The position numbers and the translations under genes are program-made. The notes under the pieces were generated by a model, which was not told the DNA's origin, ran no database searches, and saw only the letters and a list, made by a program, of their open reading frames with translations. From Welwitschia mirabilis (lineage: Eukaryota > Gnetophyta > Gnetopsida > Welwitschiales): a DNA stretch of 64,000 bases. The stretch lies in contig JBOZIK010000001.1 in the NCBI GenBank assembly GCA_051453625.1, positions 219,243,294 through 219,307,293 on the forward strand. Reading direction: 5' to 3'. Shown here one piece after another: positions 11,220 to 23,406 of this stretch; position 1 is the stretch's first letter, and the number at the start of each line of letters is the position of its first letter.

Positions 11220-12068
11220 NNNNNNNNNNNNNNNNNNNNNNNNNNNNNNNNNNNNNNNNNNNNNNNNNNNNNNNNNNNNNNNNNNNNNNNNNNNNNNNNN
11301 NNNNNNNNNNNNNNNNNNNNNNNNNNNNNNNNNNNNNNNNNNNNNNNNNNNNNNNNNNNNNNNNNNNNNNNNNNNNNNNNNNNNNNNNNNNNNNNNNNNN
11401 NNNNNNNNNNNNNNNNNNNNNNNNNNNNNNNNNNNNNNNNNNNNNNNNNNNNNNNNNNNNNNNNNNNNNNNNNNNNNNNNNNNNNNNNNNNNNNNNNNNN
11501 NNNNNNNNNNNNNNNNNNNNNNNNNNNNNNNNNNNNNNNNNNNNNNNNNNNNNNNNNNNNNNNNNNNNNNNNNNNNNNNNNNNNNNNNNNNNNNNNNNNN
11601 NNNNNNNNNNNNNNNNNNNNNNNNNNNNNNNNNNNNNNNNNNNNNNNNNNNNNNNNNNNNNNNNNNNNNNNNNNNNNNNNNNNNNNNNNNNNNNNNNNNN
11701 NNNNNNNNNNNNNNNNNNNNNNNNNNNNNNNNNNNNNNNNNNNNNNNNNNNNNNNNNNNNNNNNNNNNNNNNNNNNNNNNNNNNNNNNNNNNNNNNNNNN
11801 NNNNNNNNNNNNNNNNNNNNNNNNNNNNNNNNNNNNNNNNNNNNNNNNNNNNNNNNNNNNNNNNNNNNNNNNNNNNNNNNNNNNNNNNNNNNNNNNNNNN
11901 NNNNNNNNNNNNNNNNNNNNNNNNNNNNNNNNNNNNNNNNNNNNNNNNNNNNNNNNNNNNNNNNNNNNNNNNNNNNNNNNNNNNNNNNNNNNNNNNNNNN
12001 NNNNNNNNNNNNNNNNNNNNNNNNNNNNNNNNNNNNNNNNNNNNNNNNNNNNNNNNNNNNNNNNNNNN
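11220..12068. other. Assembly gap, 849 N
   Basis: Unknown sequence. It hides the end of the preceding ORF. Confidence 0.95.
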
Positions 12069-12834
12069 ATCAAAAAGAGAGATTTGTGCTCATTAGTAAC
12101 CTTTTAGATGTTTACTTTTAATGAGAACTTCTATGTTTCTTTCTTATTTTGAAACTTTGTAATGGTTTATTTTGTTAATAAAATTTAGTCTTTTGTTTGA
12201 GCACAATTCTTCCATCATTTTGATATTTTTAAGCTTGATATGTTTGAAAAAGAATTAAAATTATTATCTCAATTAAATGTGAGTTAAAATTTTTTATGAA
12301 ATCTAATTATTAAGGGTTTTCTAATCATATTTTTCCATTATCATTTGGTAGTGTATTTTTAAAGGGTATCATTTAAATGTATAATTCATAAGTATTTCTG
12401 ATCATCATTTTTGGTAAAATTGTATTTTCTCAAATTTGTGCATATTCAAAAAATTTTGTCTATTCAAAATGCCTAAATGTGATTTAAAATTTTGTTTAGA
12501 TTTCGGTACCAACATAGGAGGAGAGAATATGATTAATATCTATAGCCATTTATCTAAATTTTATATTTATTTGACATTAATGTCAAAGGGGAAGAAATAA
12601 TGGTAGTGTTCTTTCAAAAGTTTTTCTTAAGATCTTAAGATATTGGGCTTTCAAATATTTATGTTTTTTAGTCAAACGAAGAGAAATAATCATGTTTTAC
12701 TCTTTGATTGAATGTATGTTTGCCTTGGTGTAAGGAGGAGTTTTGATTTTTAAATGTATGCTTAAAAGTATTTTAGTGAATGAGACTAAATTATTTAAAT
12801 TTTTGAAATCACTAAATTATTTGCCATCAATATC
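12069..12834 (+). other. Non-coding 3' region of copia element
   Basis: AT-rich, with no gene. It carries a first polypurine-like block (CAAAGGGGAAGAAATAATGG, near 12580) about 255 bases before the real PPT. A double 'TGTCAAAGGGG' arrangement like this is seen in SIRE-type 3' regions. Confidence 0.5.
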
Positions 12835-12846
12835 AAAGGGGGAGAT
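12835..12846 (+). other. Polypurine tract of copia element
   Basis: AAAGGGGGAGAT lies directly before the LTR start at 12847, so the following LTR is a 3' LTR. Confidence 0.85.
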
Positions 12847-14075
12847 TATTAGATTATATTTGTTAATAAATGTCAAACTAATTTATTTTGTGTAGTAAAA
12901 ATTATTACATATTGTGTGTAGATGAGATTGAGTTTTGCAGGTGAAAGAATTGGATCAAAATGCACCATAAAGGCTACTTAGTTATCTTTACCTCTAGTAG
13001 GGGTTGACCAGATTTTGAAGGGGTTGACTGACCTGTGATCTCAAGAACTAGTATCCCTGAACTGAATGAAAAGAAATTGATCAGATATTTATGGGGTCGA
13101 TCAGATTTGAGGAACTGNNNNNNNNNNNNCCTAGACTAAGAGGCAAGGAGTCGATCAGATTTTCATGGATGGACTAGACCTAAGAAGCTGATAGTCCATA
13201 GTTCCAAACTAAGAGGCAAGGAATTGACCGGACCTAAGATGGGGTCGACCGATTTCTCATGGGGTTGACTGAATTTTTGTAAGGTTAACCAGACAGTACA
13301 ATTCATTTATAGCCATTTAGAGGTACAATTCATTTGTAATAAACCCATTACCTAACTATTCTCTAGTCATTTATAGCCATTAGAGGTATAATTCATTTGT
13401 AATAAATCCTAGTATTCCTCCATTATAAATAGCTAGGCAATAGTTGATCTAAAGACCTTTTTGACACTAGTTAAATTTGAAATTACTATTATAGATCTAA
13501 AAAGATCAAATTGCATTTTTCATTAGTACATCATTAAATAGATTTATATCTGATTAAGGAGATCTATACCTGGCCAAAAAACTACTCTTGGAATCAGATC
13601 TAAGAGCTTCATCATTGTGATCTATTGGATAAGAGTTCCATACATCTATTGAATTCAGATGTTGAGACTTAGCCTATAAAAGTTTATTGTTAAAGGTTGA
13701 GACTTAACCTGCAAAAGTCCATTGCTAAGGTTAAGACTTAGCTTGTAAAAGTCTACTTGTAAGGGTTATATATGAACCTAGTAAAACCTATGAAGTAACA
13801 GAGATCCAAGATCAAGCTTGGGAAAAGATGATCGTCCAGAGTAGAGTAGGGAAGTTCCCAAACCACTATAAATCCTATGTACATCTAAATTAATAGTTTA
13901 TATTTTTTGTTTTTTGATTCTTTACATTCAGTTTCTCATTTCTTATATGCACATTTTTTATTTCATTATTTTTACATGTAAGCTGTGATTAGATGATTTT
14001 AATCTATTTTGAGCTTACGTTTTTTGAAAAAACCTATTCACCCTCATCCTCCCTCTAGGGTTCTCGATCCTATCA
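12847..14075 (+). repeat. Copia family LTR, copy 4 (3' LTR)
   Basis: Starts TATTAG (TG changed to TA) and ends CCTATCA. Compared with copy 3 it lacks a block of the motif array near 13010 and contains a 12-N run (13118-13129). A TATA box is at 13424-13432 and three 34-bp units start at 13662, 13697 and 13731. The six bases after it (AAATTT) equal the six before the LTR at 3061. Confidence 0.85.
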
Positions 14076-14081
14076 AAATTT

Positions 14082-15847
14082 TCCATGTTGATCATTTTGT
14101 TATCAATGTTTTACTAAGAATTTAGCAAGAGTCATATTAACATACAAAAATTAATATTCTAATCAAGTTATATGATCAATTTATCTTAGTAAAAGATATT
14201 AAAATAACCACTTTATTATGAAATTATGTCTTATACCTCTTTTTGATATTATTTATAGACTTGTCATGTTTTCATGACATTTTTAGACTATTTACAATAT
14301 TCTAAATGATATGATAAAAGATGATAATCATTTAGCTAAAAACACTAGCATCATTGTCTAGCTCATCAATACCATCATCCTTTGGAGTAAAATTTTTAAT
14401 TATTATGTTCTGGAATTGTTGTGAAAAAATAAGAAAAATGAAATTATGGACTTAATTAGATTTCACATAAAAAATAACTAGCATCCTTAATGATACATGG
14501 TGGTAACATGAAAAATATGTAGCAATGGCATGTGGTAGTTTTAAATGAGATGATGTGGGAGATACATGAAAATATCAGTAGTTGATGGAAGCATCAACAT
14601 CTAAAAGCCACATGTTAAACTCATCATGATGATTCTCACCAAAGGAAAGAAGACAAAGACCCTATCTTAAGTTAGATGATAAACTTTATAATCACCCACC
14701 TAACACTGTAAGCCAAATGTGTCCTACCGCCGCTTATTTCATACTTGTAAGATTATAGAGCACTAAGAAACACAATGGAAAGGAAGATGGAGCTAGAAGA
14801 TGGGCATGGAACTATAGATTAAATTTTTTATTAATGAATTTTTATATAAATACATCACATCTTTTTAATTTGATCCATAAAATGTGGATGACCTCTAAAA
14901 TTACATAGAGAACAAACTAAAAAATAAGTCAAACAAATTGGTACTTGGGAATTTCAATTATACCTTATTCAAATAGACTCTAACAAACTAAAGTTGATGC
15001 TTTAGTTATTGTTTAGCCTCATTTCCAATGAATCAAATAGTTTGCATAAGTTATCCTATACATTTTTTGAGATTTTTTTTTTTAAATCAATATGATGAAG
15101 ATAGCTATTTTCAAGACTAAATCCAATGATAGAAAAGACTTCTTTATCATCAGTTTCTCATTCATCAATTTTATTAGGATCTTTTGTTTTTGGTACTTTT
15201 TTAGTTGTAACTTTTCACACATCTTTATTAATAAGAAAAAGTTACATTTTTACTTACCATGTATGAAACTTCTTCTTAGTAAATGTTTTAATACTCTTTT
15301 TCATTAATTAACCTTTTATTGATGACCACTATAGCTACTCAACAAATTTAATAGCCATTATTTGATCCATAAAAAGAGACTCTTATTTAGTCTCCTTATT
15401 CAACTTATTTAGAAGTCATAGTCAAATACTTTATCACTACTTAATAATGGATGAATTGAGCAGTCATGTGAAGCTTTACTAGTCTCAGATAATATCTTTA
15501 ATGTTAAGTGATCCCTAAAACATCTCTTCTGTATCTTTAAAGGTGATGAAAAATTAAATGCTAGTTTAGATTGTAAAATATTTAGTCAAATAACTAGTGG
15601 AAGAGAATTGTGATTGACACCTTGAGAACTAATTTAAAAGCAAAAACAATTGCCTACATTCTAGAATAGGTAGCAAAAAAATAACATCATCTATTTTCAT
15701 TTTATGTTTAATTTTACACATTGTATTGCTCTTGTGATTTGTAAATACAAAAGAATATAAAGTGGAATAATTAGAGGAGGAGAAATAAAATTTTATGTTT
15801 GAAAATATTTTTCTCTTTTCTTAGGTTCTCTTGTTTTTTAGAAAAAG
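14082..15847. other. Intergenic AT-rich region, probable LTR at its end
   Basis: No coding region; the frame at 15092-15307 has no recognisable motif. The last 80-100 bases before 15847 resemble 23270-23345 (both read TTTATGTTTGAAAATAT), so a short copia LTR probably ends near 15840. Its start was not found. Confidence 0.45.
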
Positions 15848-15859
15848 TGATATCAAAGT
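15848..15859 (+). other. Primer-binding site (initiator tRNA-Met), decayed
   Basis: TGATATCAAAGT matches TGGTATCAGAGC with three differences, all transitions (G-to-A twice, C-to-T once). It marks the start of the second copia element. Confidence 0.55.
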
Positions 15860-18800
15860 AGAGGTTTTTTTCCTTGGCCTAATTTTGGTAGATAATTTAT
15901 TTAACTACTATTTTTTATCTTTTTTTAAGGCCTAATGCTTATATTTTTTAATGTTACTACCTTTTTTTTTCAAAATGTTCCCTCAGCCCTATAAGTATTA
16001 CTCTTCGGGCTTGCAGTTGACTGTGTTCATTGCCTTGTAGATGATCTTCACCCATTACCATTACCAACTTGTGTTTTGATCTTGCACTTTATTTTTGTAG
16101 CTCATGTTATGCTAGACTTTTCTTTCTACGACACCATTCCCGTACGCATAGCCATGTTCTCCCCTTGGCCATCTACTTATAGTGCACTCTTGCTTGGGCT
16201 TGTCTGTTTCTCATCATTATCCGCATCCCATGCTCTAGGGTGTAGTCTCTGTGTTCATCTACTTAGAGACAAAAATAATTTTTTTAAAAATTTGTACCCA
16301 CCTATTTTTACCTCTTGTACACATATAGTTCTAATGAGCCATTGCTTAGCCATAGTTCATTGGTGCACATACGTGTTTAGCTAAGTTGTTGCTCAGCTCT
16401 TAGGTTTATTTTATGCACATAGATGTGTTTTTTTTTCAGCTATTTTGATCTATTTTTATCATTTTCTTGATTTTTTTAGGGAAGTGTTCACATTTAAACT
16501 TAATTTTTAAGCACTTTTCATGCTTTTCAAAGGTATTTAATCACTTTTATAATCATTGTAAGCCCTTAACCTTTTTTAAATTAATTTTTCTAATCAAGTC
16601 GAGTTTGGGATATGAAGCAAAATCTGCTTGATTTAATTTCCTCTTAATTAGACCTATTTTCATAATTTGAATAGCTCAAGCTATGTTTGGAATATTGAGC
16701 AAGATATACTTAGCTTAACTATACTAAGTTAGACCCTATCTTCATCTATGTTTTTTATTATTTTCCTTTTTTTCTCACATTTAAGTTTATTTTTTTTGTG
16801 ATTAAGGTTTAAAATTGGAAATTACCTTTCACCCCTAAATACATGAGGTTTTTCACTAGCAATAAGTCTTAGTTGATGGAGGGAATGAGGAGTCCTATAT
16901 AGAAATAGATACATGTTAGGCTACACTACCCTTTGAGATTGTTTTGCAGTCTTTAACTACCTTAACTATGAAGTTTAGGCCATATAAAAAGCCATGTATT
17001 TCTTAAGTGAAAATGTCTTAGAAATATTGAGATCCAAATTTTCACATATGTCTTGGTAATTAAGGGTATATTGTGTAAAGACCAAAGGCATAGTAGTAGG
17101 GTCTACTTGAATTTCATCATCAAGTTGACAGGGAGTCATAAGTGTAATCAAGTATAACATTTACTAAGGTATAACTAGGTTGCCNNNNNNNNNNNNNNNN
17201 NNNNNNNNNNNNNNNNNNNNNNNNNNNNNNNNNNNNNNNNNNNNNNNNNNNNNNNNNNNNNNNNNNNNNNNNNNNNNNNNNNNNNNNNNNNNNNNNNNNN
17301 NNNNNNNNNNNNNNNNNNNNNNNNNNNNNNNNNNNNNNNNNNNNNNNNNNNNNNNNNNNNNNNNNNNNNNNNNNNNNNNNNNNNNNNNNNNNNNNNNNNN
17401 NNNNNNNNNNNNNNNNNNNNNNNNNNNNNNNNNNNNNNNNNNNNNNNNNNNNNNNNNNNNNNNNNNNNNNNNNNNNNNNNNNNNNNNNNNNNNNNNNNNN
17501 NNNNNNNNNNNNNNNNNNNNNNNNNNNNNNNNNNNNNNNNNNNNNNNNNNNNNNNNNNNNNNNNNNNNNNNNNNNNNNNNNNNNNNNNNNNNNNNNNNNN
17601 NNNNNNNNNNNNNNNNNNNNNNNNNNNNNNNNNNNNNNNNNNNNNNNNNNNNNNNNNNNNNNNNNNNNNNNNNNNNNNNNNNNNNNNNNNNNNNNNNNNN
17701 NNNNNNNNNNNNNNNNNNNNNNNNNNNNNNNNNNNNNNNNNNNNNNNNNNNNNNNNNNNNNNNNNNNNNNNNNNNNNNNNNNNNNNNNNNNNNNNNNNNN
17801 NNNNNNNNNNNNNNNNNNNNNNNNNNNNNNNNNNNNNNNNNNNNNNNNNNNNNNNNNNNNNNNNNNNNNNNNNNNNNNNNNNNNNNNNNNNNNNNNNNNN
17901 NNNNNNNNNNNNNNNNNNNNNNNNNNNNNNNNNNNNNNNNNNNNNNNNNNNNNNNNNNNNNNNNNNNNNNNNNNCATTACATGGTTCTCTTTCTTGATGG
18001 AAGTATATAACTAAGGTAACCAAAACTAGCTGATGAGTTAGATGCCCCAACATTTTGTCCTTTTACTCCCTTAAGAGACAAGCATACCATCCTTAGAGAG
18101 GACATGATCATTACCCAAATCCAGAAATAAACTTTATAATTGACAAATGTATATTTTCATCACCTAATAATCAAATTAGGCCTTTTAACTTAAAATTTAT
18201 CTCACTCATTTTAAGAACATTTTAACAAATACCTTTATTTGTTCTTATGCATATAGGATTTTTATTGTTTAAAGGGGGTTTATCTTAGTTATCACATATT
18301 GTGGTTTAGATAGATCACTAAGATTTTTTAGCTTGATTTCCTTTCATTATGATTATATCTTTTTATTGTAACCTTTTTTTCTATTTCTTTGCTTTTATTA
18401 CATCATCACTTAGATAGCTTACTTAAACTTATGGATGAGATCAAGATCCCCTTTCCTATGACTATACCATTATCTTCTTTTTTTTCTTGTTTTCTCTTTT
18501 TTCGGTTTTGACAAGTTTTCTTTATATGTTAGATAGATTGCTTTTAGTAGTGGAGGTGAGTAACATCCCTTTGAAATTTGACTTTACCTCATAACTTTTA
18601 AAACCTCTTCTATCACTTCTCTACATTCATTATGGCTTCTATGTTGAAAGGCATATTTTAGATTTTGTTCAATAGCTTTAACCCATATTGACTATTCGAA
18701 TAATGGCCAATCTTAGGATGACTTTATATGAAAATTAGAGTTGGGAGGGCTAGAAAGCAAGCTTCATATCTATAATGCATATTTATGGATTTGATAAATA

Positions 18801-19989
18801 CATTTTTTAAAAAAGCACATATTTCTCTTCAGAATCTAGATGAAGAAGATGCATGACAAGCCATTGATTACAAGTTCATAGAGATAATGTAAAAATTATT
18901 GGCCACTTCGCAAAAAAGATTAATTGATAGAAACAAATATTGTACTTTATGAGATACATTTCATGTGAAGAATGATCTAGAATTGTTTAACCTCATCATA
19001 AGTATGAATCACCTTCCTTATAAGGGAGGAAAAATCCATTAGCTCATATCTTAGATGATGGATATTAAGGTAAAGGTTACTAAGATAGATCTAATGAATA
19101 AAATATACATTCATTATGTCAACTTGATTCATTACTGTTTGAGGGATTCATCTCTTTGTAACTACATTCTATCTCTTTATAGAAGTAAGTATCTACCTAA
19201 TAGGAACTTTAAGATGTTTAACAAGGATCTTATTTTTGCATAAGTAAAATTCAACTTCATTAACACTTTGTCCTCTAATGCAATATTTAGAGTTTTTAAT
19301 TTTCATTAGCCTTCTCATTAACTTAAGTAGTCTTTTATGAATTCTCATCTACTAAAGGCATCACATCATGATAAGGGTAAGTCTTTACAAAAATAGTAAA
19401 CTTAGAATTCTAATCAGACATAAGTAAATAAAAAGAAAGTATAGTATACTACTAATCCAAATTAAAATAAATATTAGTGCTTATAATGTAGAAGACAAAA
19501 TCATACTATGGAATTTTATCATATATCTTGGAAAAAAATAGAATCTACACCTAAGGAAAATGTAGTTACTAAAAAATATGAATCCTTAATGATGAGAATT
19601 TTAAGTTAAATGTAACTTTTAACAACTCTGGCTTTGTGGGTATGAGTAAGCACATACCTCATGACAAGATGTAGATTCTTGACATGAGTGCTCCTCATTA
19701 TAAATTATTAGTATGATTATTTTAATGAATTCATTAATGTACCAAGTTAGGTTTATTTAGTAGAAGAATCTAGTTCTAGGGGAAGACCATGGTTTGATTA
19801 CCTTTACTTTGACATTGCTCTCTTCATAAACTCTTTATAATCTTCTGTATAGGTCTTTTTCGATGTTGTGTCTTCTATCGCTTTCTACTCTAGTATAAAG
19901 AGATCACTCAATTCTATGATAAAGCACTTAGTGGATAATTATGATTATAATAAATAACTAATTATGAAAGGTTACATGGATGGAAAGCT
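15860..19989 (+). mobile_element. Copia element 2: leader and unreadable gag region
   Basis: The expected gag position of the copia element whose pol lies downstream. A 790-N gap (17185-17974) interrupts it. I could not identify a gag domain: frames at 16076-16384 (hydrophobic, Cys-rich) and 19055-19243 show no known motif. A diverged 81-bp tandem duplication lies at 16595-16756. The stretch near 20052-20090 reads L-H-SQLGHPT with TGG changed to TAG, the GAG-pre-integrase motif that opens the next part. Confidence 0.45.
17185..17974. other. Assembly gap, 790 N
   Basis: Unknown sequence. All long frames spanning it are artefacts of N. Confidence 0.95.
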
Positions 19990-20930
19990 TATTTGTCTTT
20001 ATGGTTGTATTACAATGAGAGAGATTTCTTCATACTTTCCTTAAAAAAGATCTCTCCTGTGCTACTATAGCATTCTCAACTGGGACATCCTACTTCTCGC
20101 ACTATGAATGTGATGCATGATAATAACCATCAGCTTCTTCTATTAATTATACAAGATTTTTCTCAATGTGAAGTATGTATAATAAGTAAAAAAACTTGAC
20201 TATGTTTTACATCAAGTAAATGGCATACTAATTGAAATTTTTTGCTTATTCATAGTGATCTATATGGACCTATGCCAATTTCTACTCTTCATGATTTTTG
20301 TTATTTTATCTTGTTCATTCATGATCATTCCCAAATAACTTGTGTGTATTGAATCAAGTTTAAATCTCATAATTTAGAAATTTTAAAGAAGTTTTAAACC
20401 AAAGTGGAAAAGTAATTCAATAGTAAAATTAAAGGTTTCACTTAGATAATGGTGGTGACTATACATCTACTAAGTTTAAGAGCTTTCTCAACTCTAACAA
20501 AATTTGTCATTTGAAGACGTGCCTTAAGACACCTTAATAAAATAACATTATTGAGTAATTTAATCATGTAGTTATGAACATGGCATGTTTCATGATGTAT
20601 TTCAGTGGCTGTAAGATCCATATTTAGGGTAGAGTAGTGAATACAACTATACATCTTAATAATTTCATTAGTTGATATATTGGAAAAGGAGTATCTCTAG
20701 CTAAAACATGGTGTTGGTATATGCTAAAATTGCATTACTTTGATGTTTTTGATTACATGTTCTATATCCATATTTCATGTGAATACCATGTCAAATTTGG
20801 AGCACATGCTCACATTAGCATCTTTGTGGAATGTCCAATCAACCATAAAGGCTATTGAGTTTATATTCTAGAGCATCATAAGATCCTTATTTCTTGTGAT
20901 GTTACTTTTTAGAGACTTTAAATAACGATT
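19990..20930 (+). pseudogene. Copia integrase remnant (element 2)
   Basis: After the GHPT zinc-region motif the plus strand reads LIHSDLYGPMPISTLHDF, then DNGGDYTSTKF and P--NNIIE. The catalytic triad is still present: Asp at 20257-20259, Asp at 20445-20447 and Glu at 20553-20555, the last two exactly 36 codons apart. A frame change lies between the first and second Asp, and there are several stops (CAA/CAG and TGG positions). Integrase inserts the cDNA into the genome; this copy is dead because of stops and frameshift, not because of its active site. Confidence 0.75.
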
Positions 20931-21340
20931 CTGAGCTTAATCTTTTAAAGATTCATCCTTTTTCTACCATTCTAATCATCTTGGATGCTTAATATCTTAT
21001 GGTTGATGGAGGAGATAGTGCCATTAGTTGTGTTATAGTTCCTTCTACTAGTATGAATTATTTTCAACCTATAGAAATTAAGCAATTTAGATTTCTAAGT
21101 ATGCTTAATCATCTTTCCAATAGTAATTTAGCAAGTTCTTCAACTAAAGAAGTTGAGACTACCCATGGGTAATACCAAAGTATTTAGTCATAATCTACTC
21201 TATAAGATGTTTGTATGATGAAAAGGGTAAAATTAGAACTAGACATAACTTACATACATCTTATGATGATGATGATGATGATGATGATGAGTTTGATCTA
21301 AATTTTGATGATGAACCAACCTCATTTAAAAATATTATTC
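20931..21340 (+). pseudogene. Copia integrase C-terminus/linker with (GAT)n
   Basis: A poorly conserved pol linker between integrase and RT. A pure (GAT)9 run at 21264-21290 would encode poly-Asp (DDDDDDDDEFD), an acidic tract in this variable linker. It may be a microsatellite expansion. Confidence 0.5.
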
Positions 21341-22100
21341 AACATAATCATTAGATAAAAGCCATGCAAGAAACAATAGTTTTATTGAAAATGGCACTTG
21401 GAAGTTGGTAGACATTCCAAACATTACCTAACAAATGGATTTTTCACAACAAATATAATGAAAATAATACCATTAAATAACATAAAACTTGGCTTGTTGC
21501 CATAGGCCTATAACAGAAGAAGGGATTACACTACAATGAAGAATTTGCTTCAACAATAGAATAAGCTATCATTAAAAAAGTGATTGTCTTAGCAGTATAA
21601 AAAGAATGGAAGCTTCATCAATTAGATATAAAAACTACCCTTCTCCATAGACATGTAAAATACAAAATCTACATGATGTAACTAAAGGGTTTTGAAGAAA
21701 AAGGCAAAGAATAGAAGTTGTATAAATTAATCAAATTTTTATATGAGCTAAAAGAAGCACTAAGAGCTCAGTTAGATAATATTGTAGATTATTTAAGTTT
21801 CATTATTCATATTATGTTATTATCAAAATGTAAATATCACATCATTCATACAATCTAATGGATAAATATCTACATGAATAGTGGTATATGTAGATGGTAT
21901 GCTAATAACCAAAAGTGATGAAGAAGGTGTGGAAAGAGTAAAAATTGCATTACGTAAGACATTCAAAATCTCTAATCTTGGATTAGTTAGATTTTACTTA
22001 GGTGTAAAAATTATTTATCAAAAGGATGAAATGTCCTTAATGCAAAAGAAGAACATCAAATATCTAATCTAGAACTTTGAACTAGAGGACACAAATAAAG
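21341..22100 (+). pseudogene. Copia reverse transcriptase remnant (element 2)
   Basis: Reads with stops as copia RT: NKWIFHNKYNENN, KTWLVAIGL, HYNEEFAST, WKLHQLDIKT, LKGFEEKGKE, FLYELKEA. The catalytic YVDD box is YVDG (21887-21898), the second Asp being GGT, an A-to-G change. It continues MLITKSDEEGVERVKIAL and LGLVRFYLGVKI. The longest open part is 21881-22072 and has no ATG of its own. It cannot copy RNA because of the active-site change and many stops. Confidence 0.85.
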
Positions 22101-22840
22101 CTATAACACTATTAGAAAAAATTGCCAAGATATCTATTGACAAAGACTCAAAACCTATGAATGAAATAGAAATAAAAGTATAGTAGGAAATCTAATTTAT
22201 GTAATCAATATTAAACTAGACATATCATATGTTGTTGATGTACTATCAAGATATCTTCATGTACCTAAGGTCAGTTATCTGAATGTTGTAAAGAGAGTAC
22301 TTAAATACCTAAAGAAGATAAAAGAGTTAGGTATTACCTATAGTATAAAATTTCAATGCATCATTAAGACATCTTCTAATTTAGATTTCTCTAGAAAAAC
22401 TAATACCTAATTGTTAACATTAGGGCATATCCTGTTCTTGGAAACATTACCTCTATCTTAATGGTTAAAGTATTAGAAAATTATAACATGATCTTTTAAT
22501 GAAGTCAAATATATAACCTTCTTCAAAGCATGTAGAGAAATTGGATGGTTAAAAAAATTATTAGAAGTAATAAAACTAAAATAAACTAAGGAAACAAAAC
22601 TCTTTATTAATAATTCATTAATAATTTATGTAGCAAAAAATCCTATGCACCATGATAAGATAGAATGCTTTTGTGTTAGAGTCCATAAAATTAAGAAACT
22701 TATACAGAATGAAATTATTACACTAGTATACTATCTGACTATAGAAAAAACTACTAATATCCTTACTAAATCGCTTGGTTAAGATACGCTCTAGTATTTG
22801 CAATTCAAGATTGAATTTTGACAATGAGTTGATTCGAACT
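22101..22840 (+). pseudogene. Copia RNase H remnant (element 2)
   Basis: Continues the same pol: SIVGNLIYV, LDISYVVDVLSRYLHVPKVS, VKRVLKYLK, and near the end YVAKNPMHHD and TTNILTKSLG, the usual copia RNase H landmarks. RNase H would degrade the RNA template. Stops and small indels are scattered through it. The polyprotein ends near 22800. Confidence 0.8.
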
Positions 22841-23346
22841 CATTTCTTTCTTGTACATCATGGGCTTCATTTGACTTATGAGTCTCTAATTAAAGTTACA
22901 CCTGATCCTAGTACTATAGGATGCATAGTATAATTATGATAGAGTATTATGAGTTGTGTAATACATGTTGTGGAATAGAATTATAAGATGTGTAATGAAC
23001 ATAATAAGCCTATATGATACAAGATTTATAGTACTAAATGAACTACTTCTTTAATGAAGTAGTTTTCTCACATAATAATGCCTTTCTAGAGGTCTTATTA
23101 TAGGCTACATTCCTGAGGTTTTTCCTAAAGCACTCTAATTTTTCCCTGGAAGAGAGCATATTTCCACATTGAGGGAGGAATTTCTAAGGTTTATGCACAC
23201 TTTGATCTCATGCTTAGGGATACATGAAAAACCTAGTAGTATGCTTGCCTTTATAAGAAAGCGTTTCATGAAATAAATAGAAGAGGAAAACTAAAACTTT
23301 ATGTTTGAAAATATCCTTTCCTAATTACTCTTGTTTCCTAATAGTA
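22841..23346 (+). repeat. Probable 3' LTR of copia element 2
   Basis: Lies directly after RNase H. Its last 80 bases resemble the end of the putative 5' LTR at about 15760-15845. The LTR start and PPT are not clear. A possible PBS-like string follows (near 23345), so the end could also belong to another copy. Confidence 0.4.
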
Positions 23347-23360
23347 TGAATCTGAGCCTC

Positions 23361-23406
23361 ATTTAAAGTGTGTGTATATATATATATATATATACACACT
23401 TTAAAT
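23361..23406. repeat. AT-rich palindrome (hairpin)
   Basis: ATTTAAAGTGTGTGTATA on the left is mirrored by TATACACACTTTAAAT on the right around a (TA)n core. There is one extra GT in the left arm; otherwise the repeat is perfect and could extrude a cruciform. Confidence 0.8.

Noticed and set aside
11189-12121. Frames of 280-310 codons across the gap
   Set aside because: Almost entirely N; they only bridge the gap. The same holds for 17120-18053, 58446-59087 and 60279-61296.
16076-16384. 102-codon Cys- and Leu-rich frame
   Set aside because: No recognised domain, no conserved neighbour, and within a decayed copia leader region; likely chance.
23345-23360. PBS-like string after the putative copia 3' LTR
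   Set aside because: Needs an inserted base or two to match and no gag follows.
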